64,000 bases of DNA, taken from contig NC_134542.1 in NCBI RefSeq assembly GCF_050624435.1, positions 112,203,677-112,267,676 of the forward strand. Reading direction: 5' to 3'. This document shows, one piece after another, positions 32,649 through 44,457 of the stretch. Below the pieces are notes generated by a model. The model saw only the letters and a list, made by a program, of their open reading frames with translations. It made no database searches and was not told where the DNA came from. Source of the stretch: Tenrec ecaudatus. Its lineage: Eukaryota; Chordata; Mammalia; Afrosoricida; Tenrecidae. The first letter of the stretch is position 1; the number at the start of each line of letters is the position of its first letter. The position numbers and the translations under genes are program-made.

Positions 32649-33510
32649 ATTCTGCTTTTTGAAACACAAAATGAAGCCTAAGTTTTTCTTCACGCTGTTT
32701 CTTAAATATGTATGGAGAAAGATATGTGGATGCACATGGGTGCTGATGTACATGCTAGTCTCTGGGTAGGTGCATGTCTGCATGCATGTACTGATTTCTT
32801 CTAGAGGCTTGTGCCACTGAATTTTCAGATTACTGACATCAAGATAAAATAAGGATTACCATATTTAACCCTAGCAATCAAATGGCTGCCAACCCTGGCA
32901 TCTTGCTTTTTTAGCTCCTACTGCTAAGAATTTTGTCTTCACATTTATGTTTCCTGTTAGTTCCTGTATCAATTTAGGATAACGTAAAGGGTAGCTATTA
33001 AAAGATATTTGGGAGGTACAATGAATTTGCCAGTATCAGCAGAACAGTGCACTCTTCAGCTCTCATTTCCTAAGCAATCACTTGTTTTTCAAAGTGAAAA
33101 ATGGATTTTGAAACGGTGCCACATTATACCAAAAAATATTAATAGCTATAATTAATATATTGATATATGTTTGATTCGGGCATCTTTCATCCCATTTATG
33201 TCATTCTTCTTTCTATCTTCTGTGACAGTTCTGTAATAGAGCACCAGAAATATGGCTTTAGGGAAAGCTGTACAACGAATCCTCAGTCATCCTGAGTGTG
33301 TATGTGTTGTCCAGCAGGTAGGTGTCCCTGCTTTGTTGGCAAGGATGGTATTCCAAAATTTCCATCCAGACAAAGTGCTTTCCAAGATTTACTTGCAAGC
33401 ATAAAAATTAATGGAATGGCAAGTTTCAACCCTGTTGAGCATATTTTCATTTTCATTTTAACTTCAGGATACAGGACAAAGTCATTAATGCAATTCAATT
33501 AGACAAGTAC
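32649..33510. other. Intronic stretch without assigned repeats
   Basis: No gene or named repeat seen. Confidence 0.45.
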
Positions 33511-33511
33511 A

Positions 33512-33580
33512 ATGTGGGGACTCATGAAGTTCAATGAGAAATGGAATTGAAAAATAACGGAATTTTTCCACCACCCTTTT
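33512..33580. mobile_element. Palindromic mariner-type MITE
   Basis: 'catgaagttcaatgagaaatggaattgaaaaataacgg' and 'aatttttccaccaccc' form imperfect inverted arms. The element at 37600-37672 has the same arms. No coding part. Confidence 0.45.
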
Positions 33581-33597
33581 TAAAAATTTTGATATCT

Positions 33598-34790
33598 TTA
33601 TTAACAGATCATTTTATTGGGGGCTCTTACAGCTCTTATAACAGTCCATACATCAATTATATCAAGCATATTTGTACATATGCCATCATTATGTTCTAAG
33701 CATTTAATTTCTATTGAGCCCTTGGTATCAGCTCCTCTTTTTTCCCTCCCAACCCCCCATCCTTGTGACTGCTTGATAAATTATAAATTATTATTGTTTT
33801 CCTATCTTACACCAACTGCTGTCTCCCTTCCTCCATGGTTTCTCTTGTACATTTCCCTGGGGTGGTGGTAGTTATATGTTGATCATTGCGGATTGATTCC
33901 CACTTCTTCCCCTTGTGTCCCCACCTTCCCCCTACCCTTATGGTATTGCTACTCCCATTCCTACTCCAGGATTCCATGTGTTGTGAGCTATTATCTCTGG
34001 TCTGTACTTGTGCACGTGCTCCAGTCTAGCCCCAGTCAAAGGCAGGACTGGGATCATGATAGCGGGGAGTGAGGCAGCCTCAAGGAACCAGAGAAATATT
34101 GTGTTTCATCAGTGCTTTACTGCTTCCTGATTGACTCATCCCTTCCTTGTGACCCTTCTGTGAGGGAATGTCCTATTGTCTACAGATAGGTTTTGGGTCT
34201 TTGTTCCAACCCCCCTCATTCTCAACAATATGTTTTTTCTTTGTTTGTTTTGGGTCTTCTGATACCTGTTACCTGATCCCATCATCACCTCATAATCGCA
34301 CAGGCTGATATACTTCTTCCATGTGGGCTTTATGCTTCTCTGCTGGATGGCCGCTTGTTTAACTTTAAGCTTTTAAGACCCCAGACACTATATATTTTGA
34401 TAGCCAGGCACCATCCGCTTTCTTCACCACATTTGCTTATGCACCCATTTGTCTTCAGCAATTATGCTCGAAGGTGAACATCACAGAACACTAGAGTTTG
34501 TTAGAACAAAGTGTTCTTGCGTTGCGGGAGGGTCTAAGCAGAGGCCCAAAGTCCATCCACTACCTCGGTGTATTGCTATATAAATATATGTATAAAGGGC
34601 AATACCTCTATTTTTACGAATCAATATATTTACATAAGTGCACACCTATGCGTATACCTCCATCCATAGCTTTGGTTCCTAGATCTTTCCTCTGTTTATC
34701 TTTCTCCTGCCCCACCATTATGCTCGCCCTTCTTCTGCCTCTTAGTAATTCCTCGCAGCTAGGTTGCTGTCCACAAACTCTTTGATGCCA
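33598..34790 (-). mobile_element. L1 3' end, longest antisense copy
   Basis: From 'cattttattgggggctcttac' through 'gtatcagctcctc', 'ccttgataa'-type sequence, 'gtactggt'-type sequence and 'cacaggctgatatacttcttccatgtgggc' to 'ctgaagacaaat'-equivalent sequence at 34450. It also covers the upstream segment with 'gaacaaagtgttcttgcgttgcgggagg'. This copy gives the order needed to interpret the inverted L1 at 41637-42952. The upstream limit is approximate. Confidence 0.8.
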
Positions 34791-34972
34791 CTTGGTGTAT
34801 AAGCAAGAAAATGAAACTTTGGACCACCTTTCCTTGTTGGCTATATAATCTCTACCTGTAAAGTGATATGTAAGCCACTGCTAGATTGTGCATAAGCCTG
34901 GTCACTGTGGGAGTTGTTGGCATAAACTACTAGCCTCAATGAAATAATTGATGGCCAGCCATCTAGACTCCG

Positions 34973-35055
34973 TGGAGCACTGGGGGCATAGTGGGTTGCA
35001 CGCTGTGCTGCTAAGCACAGCTCCCATAAAGGAGTCGAGTTTGAATCCCATCATT
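34973..35055 (+). repeat. Type A AfroSINE head fragment
   Basis: 'ggagcactgggggcatagtgggttgcacgctgtgctgctaagcacag' resembles the tRNA-like head. The body is not clear. Confidence 0.45.
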
Positions 35056-35609
35056 AGTAACATCACAAACAAATTCATGACCTTAAGCAGTTATTCTTCT
35101 TACCTGGCACTTAGTAATGTCTGTCACTCAGAAAAAAGTAATAAATGCTTCCAGCATATCCCAGGGTGGGAAAAGAGAGGCAAGCCAGCTGCCCTTAAAA
35201 AAATATTTCTACATATCTGTTTCATTTGTTCTTCATACTATACGCCAGTCCTGTTATCAAGGAAAAGCCATCATTCTTAGCTTTTTATGAATCCCAAGTT
35301 TAATGCATTCAACTCATTCAGGCTGATCCTGGAAAGTCATAACCTATTTTCTTTGACGGTGAGTACACCAAATGCTCTTGGTGTACTGTAAATAGTTAAG
35401 GCATGGTCTGGTGTCTTAATGGTAGGTGATGATCTGTGCTTTTTCCATCATATATGTGATAGCAAGTGTTTCACAATGAGCCAAGTATAGCCATAAATAC
35501 TTTATAGGACATATGACCACAGAAAGCTGAAGGCGCCCTCTTGAGTTATACATGCTTATCTGATACTATGATTACAGAAGAAAAAATAAGTCATTCCATT
35601 TTACATTTC

Positions 35610-35725
35610 CTCTATTGTCTTTTAACTTTTATTATGAGTTGGATGAAAGTTTACAGAGATCAGTTTTCTATCCAACAATTCATAGACATGTTGTTTCATG
35701 TCATTGTTTGCAATTTAGTCGTTCT
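35610..35725 (-). mobile_element. L1 3' end fragment (afrotherian type)
   Basis: 'gttggatgaaagtttacagagatcag' and 'caacaattcatagacatgttgtttcatgtcattgtttgcaa' agree with an afrotherian L1 3' end in antisense. From memory only. Confidence 0.4.
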
Positions 35726-35959
35726 TTATGGGCTCTCATGAAAATCATAGGCACTGGTCAAAGTTGTTGTCCACTAGGATACTTTAACACACCTAAACAG
35801 AAAGACAAACTACATTATTTTAGAATTTGTTTGTACAGAGCACATTTAGTTCATTATCTGTTAGCAACACCACAGTACATATGCAGTATAGACTGGAGGG
35901 TGAAAGACATGATAGACAAGCATGCTTCACTTGCAACTTGAAAATTTAGCACTGACTGA

Positions 35960-36450
35960 ACACTGGAGCCTGTTTATGGCTGTAAAACTAGGACACTTGG
36001 TACAGAAGTTACTGGATAATCCCCAAGATCACGGAGGGAGTTGTACTGGAGCTTATTCTGAGCATCACTTGATAGAAGACTGTAGATGACAGTGAAAGGC
36101 AAATATCTATGTGCAGAGTCCCACAGTTATTAATGCTCCATTGAATTTCCTCAGACCATTGGCCAAGGATAGCTTTACCTTCAGACAGAGTGCGTCAGAA
36201 AATAAATTAATGCAAAGGTAATGCAGTTAAATTTTAACATCTTTATATTTGTTTTTTCTTTAGACTCATTTTTAATTTGTTCTAGTTTTTATCCTTTTCT
36301 GCTTCCATTTGGGTTGAGGTTTTTCTGTGCTGTATTCTGTTGTCGGAGGTTTTTGTTTGTTTTGTATGATTTTCTCTATGTGAAATGTGATTTTTCTCTC
36401 TGTGAAATGTGATTTTCTCTATGTGAAACTTAAATAATAGTTTCTTAGGG
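35960..36450 (+). mobile_element. L1 3' region (older subfamily), probable
   Basis: 'cagagtcccacagttattaatgc' and the T-rich part (36215-36350, 'actcatttttaatttgttctagttttt') parallel 21535-21640 within the older L1. Interpreted as the same region of another copy. Confidence 0.45.
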
Positions 36451-36477
36451 TTATGTCAGCGGAGGTTGGGAGGAAGT

Positions 36478-36600
36478 GAGTTTAATATATTTATAATATA
36501 TAAATGTATATAATATATTTGTATAATATAAATATATTTATATTTAATGTTAAAGTGGTTTAATATTTAAAAGTGGTTTAATATATTCAACCACTCACTT
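36478..36600. repeat. AT-rich low-complexity tract
   Basis: Almost pure A/T, with 'aaagtggtttaatat' repeated directly at 36552 and 36571. A minor simple tract next to an L1 relic. Confidence 0.75.
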
Positions 36601-36869
36601 GTATGATACATGTGTTATATATTATATTTTTTAAGTTACTGGATTATCTTTTTCTAGGAAAAAATACTATTGCCTTATAGTGTTATCACACTTGTATTAG
36701 TAACTATAAGCAAATCAATATGCAATTAGGAACAAGAGATAAAGGAATATAAATACCAAATTAATTTGCTTTCTAGGCACTATTTCTTTAGTTGTGAGGA
36801 CTAAGGTACCGGACCCAAACCACGGTATTTTCAAGGCCCGCATATTCATGTGAAGTTGGAAATGAACGT

Positions 36870-37262
36870 GGAAGACCATGAAAGAATCAATGCCTTTGAA
36901 TTGTGGTGCTGGAGAGGAATGTTGAAAGTACCATAGCCTGCCAAGAGAACAGACGGCTCTGTCTTGGAAGAAGTACAGCCGGAGTGGTCCTGTGAGCTGA
37001 GGATGGCAAGAGTTCATCTGACGTACTTTGGACAGGTTGGCAGGAGCGACCAGTCCCTGGAAAATGGCATCATGCATGGTAGAATAGAGGGGCAGTGAAA
37101 AAAGAGAAAGACCTTCAACAGATGGATTGAAACACAGCTGCAATAACAGGCTCAAACAGAAGAAATGCAGTGAAAATGGGGCAGGCCCGGCGGGCGTGGT
37201 TCATTCTGTTATCAACAGGGTCGAGATGAGTCAAAACTGACTTGATGGCACCTCGCAACAAC
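36870..37262 (+). mobile_element. RTE LINE 3' end with tail
   Basis: Follows the 3' RTE order in sense: 'agaatcaatgcctttgaattgtggtgctggag', 'tctgtcttggaagaagtacagccgg', 'tgacgtactttggacaggttgg', 'catcatgcatggtaga', and the tail 'gagatgagtcaaaactgacttgatggcacc'. The tail resembles the SINE 3' end. Stops break the frames. Confidence 0.8.
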
Positions 37263-37390
37263 ATCAAGAAGGGGATCTGGAGATTCACTTCTTTCATCCA
37301 TGGACAGGCATTAGCTGTTCTATTCTGTTCACCCCCTGCCCCGTTGTCTACCCTGGCCCCTTCCTCAAACAGAGTTTTGTTTGTGTGCTT

Positions 37391-37585
37391 TTATGTTGCT
37401 GGATCGGTTTCAACTCACAGTGAACCATAGAACAGAGCAGAGCAGCCACATGGGATGACAAGATCGCAGTCCTTACCAGCTCCCACTGCTGCTACATCGT
37501 TTTCAAGAGGAGCGGCTGATGGATTCAAATTGTGCCTTCCTTTCTGTTAACAGCCAGTGCTTAATCACAGCAACACCAGGGCTTC
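37391..37585 (-). repeat. Type A AfroSINE
   Basis: 'ttgctggatcggtttcaactcacagtgaacc', 'gaggagcggctgatggattcaaattgtgcc' and 'aacaccagggcttc' mark it. The middle is diverged. Confidence 0.7.
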
Positions 37586-37693
37586 TGACATATGGGAAGG
37601 GGGTCTTTACAGAGTTCACGGAGAAATGAAATGAAAAGATAATGGAATTTTCACTCACTTTTGAAAGCCCTTTGTTATATGAGGATATAGATG

Positions 37694-37695
37694 AT

Positions 37696-37765
<70 letters not shown>
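37694..37765. repeat. (GATA)n microsatellite
   Basis: About 17 perfect GATA units in a row, an obvious candidate for length polymorphism. Confidence 0.97.
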
Positions 37766-38157
37766 GCTACTAGGGTCCCCGTTCATACTTGCATAGGATT
37801 ATTGCAAAGAAAATGTGTTTAAAGTTGTCTCTGCAATCAGTGGGTGACTGCAAACACATTCTCTCAGCAATGCATTTGTTGTAGTCGTGTTAAGATGCTT
37901 TCAAAAAAGATTTAATCAACACAGTGGCTTCTGTGGACATCTGTCATTGCAGTTCAATTCAAGGCAGAGAAGTCAGCTCACTCAGAAAGTCATGATACTG
38001 GTTTCTGTACTCCAAAGAGACCATCATAGTAGATTTTGTCAAAAGACACAGGACAATCACTGAGGCTTATGGGGAAGAATTATTTAATAATAATAATTAC
38101 AGTTGCATTAGTGAGAAAAAGCCTGGAAAGTTGAGGCAAGGAAAATTTTCCATCACA

Positions 38158-39119
38158 CATTGGGCCTCCACTCAAGTACTTCCTCATTGCAAGAATACTT
38201 TGTTCTATTAAATTGGCACTCCACAATGCTCACCTTCCCAACACAATCACTGAGGACAAATGGGTACATATGCAAAAGTGGTGAAGAAAGCTGATGGAGC
38301 CTGGCTATCAAAAGATATAGCATCTGGTGTCTTAAAGGCTTGAAGGTGAACAAGCGGCCATCTAGCTCAGAAGCAACAAAGCCCACATTGGAAGAGGCAC
38401 AACAGCTTGTGTGATCATGAGGTGTCAATGGGATCAGGTATCAGGCATCAAAGAAAAAAAAATCATTGTGAAGGAAGGGGATTGCAGACTGGAGGACCCA
38501 AAGCCCATTTGTAGCCCACTGGACATCCCTTACAGAAGGGTCACGGGGAAGAGACAAGGCAGTCAGGGTGCAGTGTAGCAATGATGAAACATACAACTTT
38601 CCTCTGATTCCTAAATACTCCTCCACCCCCCTCACTATTATGATCCCAATTCTACTTTACAAACCTGGCTAGACCAGAGGAAGTACACTGGTACAGATAG
38701 GACCTGGAAGCACAGGGAATCCAGGACAGGTGACCCTTTCAGGACTAGTAATGAGAGTGGCAATAACGGGAGGGTGGATGGAGGGTAGGGTGGGAAGGGG
38801 GAACCGATTACAAGGATCGACATATAACCTCCTCCCTGGGGGATGGACAACAGAAAAGTGGGTGAAGGGAGATGTCGCACAGTGTAAGCTATGATCAACT
38901 AATAATTTATAAATGATCAAGGGTACATGAGGGAGAAGGGATCTTGGAAGAAGGGGTAGAATGAGGAGCTGATACCAAGGGCTCAAGCAGAAAGCTAATG
39001 TTTTGAGAATGATGAGGGCAACTAATGTACAAATGTGCTTGACACAATGGATGTATGTATGAATTATGATGAGTTGTATGAGCCCCCAATAAAATGATTT
39101 TTTTTTAAAAGAAAGAAAA
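38158..39119 (+). mobile_element. 5'-truncated L1 inside a mariner
   Basis: Flanked by GAAAATTTTCCATCACA (38141-38157) and GAAAAATTTCCATCACA (39120-39136), one mismatch in 17. It contains the tail module in sense and ends 'gagcccccaataaaatgattttttttt' plus an A-rich tail. The 5' truncation point is at 'cattgggcctccactcaag'. Confidence 0.88.
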
Positions 39120-40024
39120 GAAAAATTTCCATCACAACAACATGCCTGCTCATCCTTCAGTGTAGCAAAGGCTGTCACAGGAGAATTTCACGGAGAAACT
39201 CCACTCACCCGATAGCCCTGATCTGGGCCCTTCAGATTTCTTTTGGTTCTCAAAAGTTAAAGGAACTGTGATTTCCATCTTTTGAAGATGCTAACTTTGC
39301 CCTTTGGGCCCGGTATAAACCAAAGAGGGCAGAAATCTGCAAGGAAGAGTTAGAGAGATGCAAGTATCACTTTCAGAAGTGTGTAGACCTAGGTAGAAGA
39401 TAGGCTGAGAAACGATAGCTTCACATTTTGATAGTTTTGTTCAATGCATGGTTCTCTGATTTTACAGTAATACATTTTTACTTATCCTTCTACCTGGGTG
39501 CTGTGTTGGTTTTTGTGTTCATCGAATCATCTCTGACTTAGGACAACCCATGTACAACAAAATGAGCCATTGCTCCATTTCATGGGTGTTAGTATGTTTG
39601 ATACCATTGTTAAAAGCTGCTATTGAAGGTTTCCTCACCTTTGTTAACCCTCCCCTTTACCAGAGCATCTTTACTTCTCCCCTGATTGGTCCTTCCTGAG
39701 GATGCTTCAAAAGTAAAGCGTGAGTCTAAGCCTTGGATAGTATTCTTTGACCCACAGGGTTTCCATTGGCTAATTCTCAGGAATAGGTTGTCAGGTCTTT
39801 CTTCCTATCCTTAGTCTGGAAGCTCCTTTGAGACCTGCTGACCATGGGTGACCCTACTGATATTTTAAATGCTTGGGGCGTAGTTACCAGCATCGTAACA
39901 ACATGCAGGCCATGACAGTACAATGATTACTGATTTTTTGTAGATCTTGTACATTATTCCTTGCCCTGTGACAACTGTAAATAAGTGGATTATTATTTAT
40001 ACATGACTATTTATTTTTCTGCTA

Positions 40025-40135
40025 TTCTGCAAATTGCATGAAGAGACAGGTGACATTTGTTCTGTTGAGTTAACTGTGCCTGGTGCCTAGAACAGAAATG
40101 TAGGTAACCAGGTAGACATTCAATAATTAAGTGGT
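40025..40135 (+). repeat. L2 LINE 3' fragment
   Basis: 'gcatgaagagacaggtgacatttgttctgttgagttaactgtgcctggtgcctagaacag' and 'acattcaataatt' match the L2 3' end closely for such an old repeat. Confidence 0.6.
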
Positions 40136-41585
40136 CAGTAACTGCTTAAAACCATTGAGTATTTTGGTAACCCTTCTAGGCTGCAGTATTCACCTTCCTG
40201 CTCGTGGTCTTGCCTCTAGCCCCACTTCCCCCAAACTCACTTTCCATCCTTCATCTTCCTCCTTCTCTCTGAAGCACAAGTCCAATCTGATATTTATTTA
40301 TTTATATTTTACCATTTCACTGTGGAGAAAAGCACACTTGCCCAGGACACTGGGTCCATAGTTACTATGTGAGTTTCCCCCAGTTTTCCTGACACTGAGG
40401 GTTTCCAGGAAATGAGAGCACACTTCTGTGCTAGTTTCTCCGTCTCTCCTGCTGTCCTTGTACTTGTCTTGCTGAAGGAGTACTCCAGCCTCTCGCATTC
40501 TATCCTTCACTCTTGACAGTTTTTCTGCTTGGGGAAAAGCCAGCCACTAGAGAATGGGCTCACAGATTCTTCTCTTCAATACACAGACAGGATTGGAACA
40601 CTTCATTTTTTTCTACCAGTCCAGTAATTTGCAAGAGGAATATGGCATTCATCTGATTCTATGACATTCATAAAAATAAAATTAACATCTTTGTGTAAAT
40701 ATATCTAAACTGTTTGGGGATTTTGACTTTCTAAAGGTATATTAAAGGTATCCAATCTCTTCTCGTTAAACCAAAAGGCTATGTTTAGAGGTTGTGGCCT
40801 TAAATTAGAGCTAAACCTCAGTTATTTACAAAGTTGAACCCCTCATGTTACCTTGGTGCCATATGAGTAAAGAGCTAATATGTGCTAAATAAACATGCCA
40901 ACTAGAACTGCTGAGCACTGGCCTGGGGAAGCAAGGCTAGTGGTGAAATCTACCGATGAGAATTATTGTTAAGAGAGGTCATTCTGGACTGATACATACA
41001 GAATGGAATTTGAATTCAAGAAGCTCAAGGTGTACATTTTTAAACATCCTCCTCTTCCTTTTCACTATTTATTGAGTGCAGAGAAATGTAAATGGTCACA
41101 ATGATGGCCATATAAAAAGAGCTATGCCATAGTCATAGAAACATTCTGGCTTTCTCCGAACCCCAGGGAGACCAGGTCCCATTCACAGCCTCCATCATCC
41201 CGAACACTGTGGACACAACAGTCTTCTGTTAGTGCTTGTCTCCTAGTACCATTCCCGTAAGTAACGTAGACAAAGCTCATCTAAAGGTGGATACACTATG
41301 CACTGGAGTTATTGAATCAGTGCCGTGGGCTGCCTGCGAACCTAAGACTGGGGCACTTGCTTCTAAGATAGTCAGGAATTAATTCCACCTCTACTTAAAA
41401 TATTTATGAAATAAACTCTTTATCAAAATATTAATGATACAACTGGTCTCAAATTTTAAAGAAAAAGTATTAAAATAAAATAATTATAATAGTAATAAAG
41501 ATAGACATTTTCAGCATTTACATTGGCAGAATAATTTAGAAGTAATATATGAGATTTGAGATTCTGAGGTTATCTTAGATAGTTC
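40136..41585. other. Intronic stretch without assigned repeats
   Basis: No gene and no named repeat recognised. Confidence 0.45.
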
Positions 41586-41636
41586 AGTGATGCTGTAAAG
41601 GCTTGCTGTCAACTACTAACCTAAAGGTTGATGATT
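41586..41636 (+). repeat. Type A AfroSINE, left half
   Basis: 'gatgctgtaaaggcttgctgtcaactactaacctaaaggttgatgattt' is the tRNA-like head. The right half resumes at 42953 beyond an L1. Confidence 0.7.
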
Positions 41637-42952
41637 TTTCATCCGTGATCGTGTCAGGAAAGTGAGCATCATGCAATGCCGGATTATTAGAACAAAGTAG
41701 TCTTGCATTGAGGGAATACTTGAGTGGAGGCCCAATGTCCATCTTCTACCTTAGTACTTAACATATAAATATATGCACACAGATCTATTTCCATATCATA
41801 AATATATTTACATATATACATGCCTGTATGTAGACCTCTATAAATGCCCTTTGTCTCCTAGTTCTTTCCTCTATTTCCTTTTACCTTCCTCTTGTCCCAC
41901 TATCATGTTCAGCCTACATTTGGGTTTTAGGACTTCCTCTCGGTTACGTTGTCCTTTTTCAAGCCCAACCAGGCATCCTATGCCCTCCTTGCCATCAATT
42001 TTAGATCACTTGTTGTTCCCTGAGTTTGTTAACACCCATTTCCTTTCCCTTGCCTCCCCTTCTCCCGTGTCCCCCCGCTGAAGACATAAGCAAATGTGGC
42101 GAAGAAAGCTGATGTTGCCTGACTATCAAAACATATAACATCTGGGTTCTTAAAGACTTGAAGATAAACAAGCAGCCATCTGATTGACAAACAACAAAGT
42201 CCACATGGAAGAAGCACACTAGCCTGTTTGATCATGAGGTGTCAATGGGATCAGGTAGCATGCATCAAAGACCTAGAAAAACAAAAAAAAATCATCATTG
42301 TAAATGAGGGGGAGTGCAGAGTGGAGACCCAAAGAACATCTGTAGACAATTGGACATCCCCTCACAGAAGGAGGGTCACAAGGAAGAGAAGAGCCAGTCA
42401 AGATGCAGTATAGCACCCAGGAAACACTTAACTTTCATCTAGTTCTTTAATGCTTCTTCTCCACCACCACCACCCCCACTGTCATGACCCCAATTCTACC
42501 TTACAAATCCGGTAGACCAGACCATGTACACTGGTACAGATAAGAGCTGGAAACACAGGGAATCCAGGAGAGATAAAGCCTCCAGGACCAATAATGAGAG
42601 TAGCAATACCAAGAGGGTAAGGGGAAAGTGGAGGGATAAAAGGAGAACCGATCACAATGATCAGCATTTAACCCCCTCCCTGGGGAACAGACAAGAGAAA
42701 AGCGGGTGAATAGAGACATCACCTGCTTTTGTAAGTCAGTGTAGGACATGAAAAAAATTATAATAATTTATAAATTATCATGGGTTCATGAGGGAGGGAG
42801 AAGAAAAATGAGCACCTGATACCAAGGGCTCAAGTAAAAGAAAATGTTTTGAAAATGATGATGGCAACATATGTGCTTGACACAGTGGATGCATGTATGG
42901 ATTGTGGTAAGAGCTGTATGAGCCCCAATGAAATGATTCTTTTTAAAAAGGG
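41637..42952 (+). mobile_element. L1 with 5' inversion, inserted in a SINE
   Basis: 41637-42075 is L1 3' region in antisense ('gtgagcatcatgcaatgccgg', 'gaacaaagtagtcttgcattgaggg'), and 42076-42952 is the adjoining downstream region in sense ('gaagacataagcaaatgtggcgaagaaagctg' to 'gagccccaatgaaatgatt'). Joined to the order in the uninterrupted copy (33598-34790), this is a 5' segment inverted relative to the 3' segment, the mark of twin priming. The target 'ggttgatg(a/g)ttt' occurs at both ends (41626 and 42956). Confidence 0.85.
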
Positions 42953-42980
42953 GAGGGTTGATGGTTTGAACCTGCCTTGG
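42953..42980 (+). repeat. Type A AfroSINE, right part after L1
   Basis: 'gggttgatggtttgaacctgcc' continues the head left of the L1. The remaining body is lost or was replaced by the next SINE. Confidence 0.55.
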
Positions 42981-42989
42981 GATTTTGCA

Positions 42990-43187
42990 AACTGAGTCCC
43001 GTGGCGTAATGGATTATGTGTTGCACTGCTAACCACAAGTTCAGCAGTTTGAACCCACCAACCACTCTGGGAAAAAGATGAGATTTTTCTGCCACCATAG
43101 AGATTTACAGCCATGGAAACACAAAGGGAAATTGTACTCTTTGCATATGGTCACTGAGTCAGAATTGACTCGATGACTGAGTTTGGC
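42990..43187 (+). repeat. Type A AfroSINE, full length
   Basis: 'tgagtcccgtggcgtaatgg', 'gttcagcagtttgaacccacc', 'gagtcagaattgactcgatgactgag': all modules are present. Confidence 0.85.
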
Positions 43188-43251
43188 GGAGTCTGGGGAG
43201 TGGTTGTTGCCGGAGAAGGTCTGCTTGTCTGTTTCCATAAAATTACTGTTG

Positions 43252-43800
43252 CATGGGTGTTAGGTGCTGTTGTTGGTACTGTATGTATGATCCTATGAAA
43301 CAGTACCCAGTCCTGCACCAATGTTACAATTTATTTATGTTTGAGCCCATTGTAGCCACTGCGTCAATCCTTGGGGGATCCTAGTCGTTTAGTGGTTACT
43401 CATTCTGCTGGGATCCATATGTTTGAAACCACCTGCAGCTCCATGAGAGAAGACTGCGCTTTCTACTCCTGTGAATAGTTATAGTCCTGGAAACTCACAT
43501 GAGTGTCATTATGAGTTGGCATTGACTTGATGACAGTGGGTTTGGTGTTGCTGTCAATTCCTCTCGTCAAGGGCCTTTGCTTTTTCATTAACCTTCTACC
43601 AAGGTCAGTGTCCCTCTCTGGGACTGGTCTCCCTGATTATACAGCCAAAGTGCCTGAGCCAGTTACATGAAACAACGTCTTGTCATGCTCACGTCTAAGG
43701 AGCATTCTGGCTGTACTGCCTCCAAGACAGATGGGTTTGTTCTTGTGGCAGTCCATGGTATTTCAGCATCTCTCTACCAACACTATAATTCAGGTACATA
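43252..43800 (-). mobile_element. RTE LINE 3' part, split by a SINE
   Basis: The left part ('gcccattgtagccactgcgtcaatcc') and right part ('gtcaattcctctcgtcaagggcctttgc', 'ggactggtctccctgattatacagccaaagtgcctgag', 'aaggagcattctggctgtactgcc', 'ggcagtccatggtatttcag') join into the RTE order. The short 'gtcaat(t)cc' repeat marks the SINE insertion. Confidence 0.8.
43373..43544 (+). repeat. Type A AfroSINE inside RTE
   Basis: 'ggggatcctagtcgtttagtgg', 'ccatatgtttgaaaccacc', 'atgagttggcattgacttgatgacagtggg'. Younger than the RTE it interrupts. Confidence 0.85.
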
Positions 43801-44345
43801 CGTTTTTCTCTGCTCTTCTTTATTATCTCTCATAAAGATTACAGGGAAGAAAAACAAAACATGAGCAATTCTCCTCTGTGATATTTAAGACTGCCCTGAG
43901 TCAATGTCAGCCTGGTGGCAATGGGTTTTTGTGTTTATAGAGAGCTATATTTTTAACTTAAAAAAATCAACTCTAAAACTGATGGCTGAATTAATTGCAA
44001 AATTCCAAATAAATTTATGACTCTATGTCTTATAAAAATTTTAGATCACTTTTTTAAAAGGCTCCTCTCTACATAATCTACACGATCAAAGTCAACATCA
44101 ATAGCGATAACTCATTTTAACAGCAAACCCTTAATACGATGTGATGAAAATGACTTCCTATGTCCGTCTCCTCCAAACCCCAGTCCAATCATGAGAAAAA
44201 GGCAAACCCAAAAGGAAGGGTGTTCTACAAAATGTCTAATCTATATTCCTAAAAACATTTGAACTCACTCAAACAACAAACGCCTAAGGATTTATGCAGC
44301 AAAGAAGCACCTAAGGACTTGTGGTAATTAAATATATTGTGGAAA

Positions 44346-44457
44346 GGAACTCTGTCAAGTAAGTGTTGCAGGCTAACCACAGGTTGGTGGTTCAAACCCA
44401 CCAACTGCTCCTCAGGAGAAAGACGAAGCTATCTGATCCAATAAAAATGTATAGCCT
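44346..44457 (+). repeat. Type A AfroSINE, cut off by an L1
   Basis: 'ggaactctgtcaagtaagtgttgcaggctaaccacaggttggtggttcaaaccc' gives the head. The tail is missing where the L1 starts at 44458. Confidence 0.7.

Larger units (their letters stand above)
37600..39470 (+). mobile_element. Mariner remnant split by an L1
   Basis: 'gagttcacggagaaatgaaatgaaaagataatgg' (37614) is a mariner-type end. After a (GATA)n tract, degraded transposase sequence appears. Joined around the L1 at 38158-39119, the + strand has 'catcacaacaacatgcctgctcatcc' (like H-x-D-N-A-P-A-H) and 'ccactcacccgatagccctgatctgggcccttcag' (H-S-P-D-S-P-D-L-G-P-S), both typical of mariner DDD domains. The right end is not defined. Confidence 0.6.

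Noticed and set aside
38669-39178. 169-codon open frame on the minus strand
   Set aside because: It lies in the antisense of an L1 3' untranslated region; similar frames recur in the other L1 copies.
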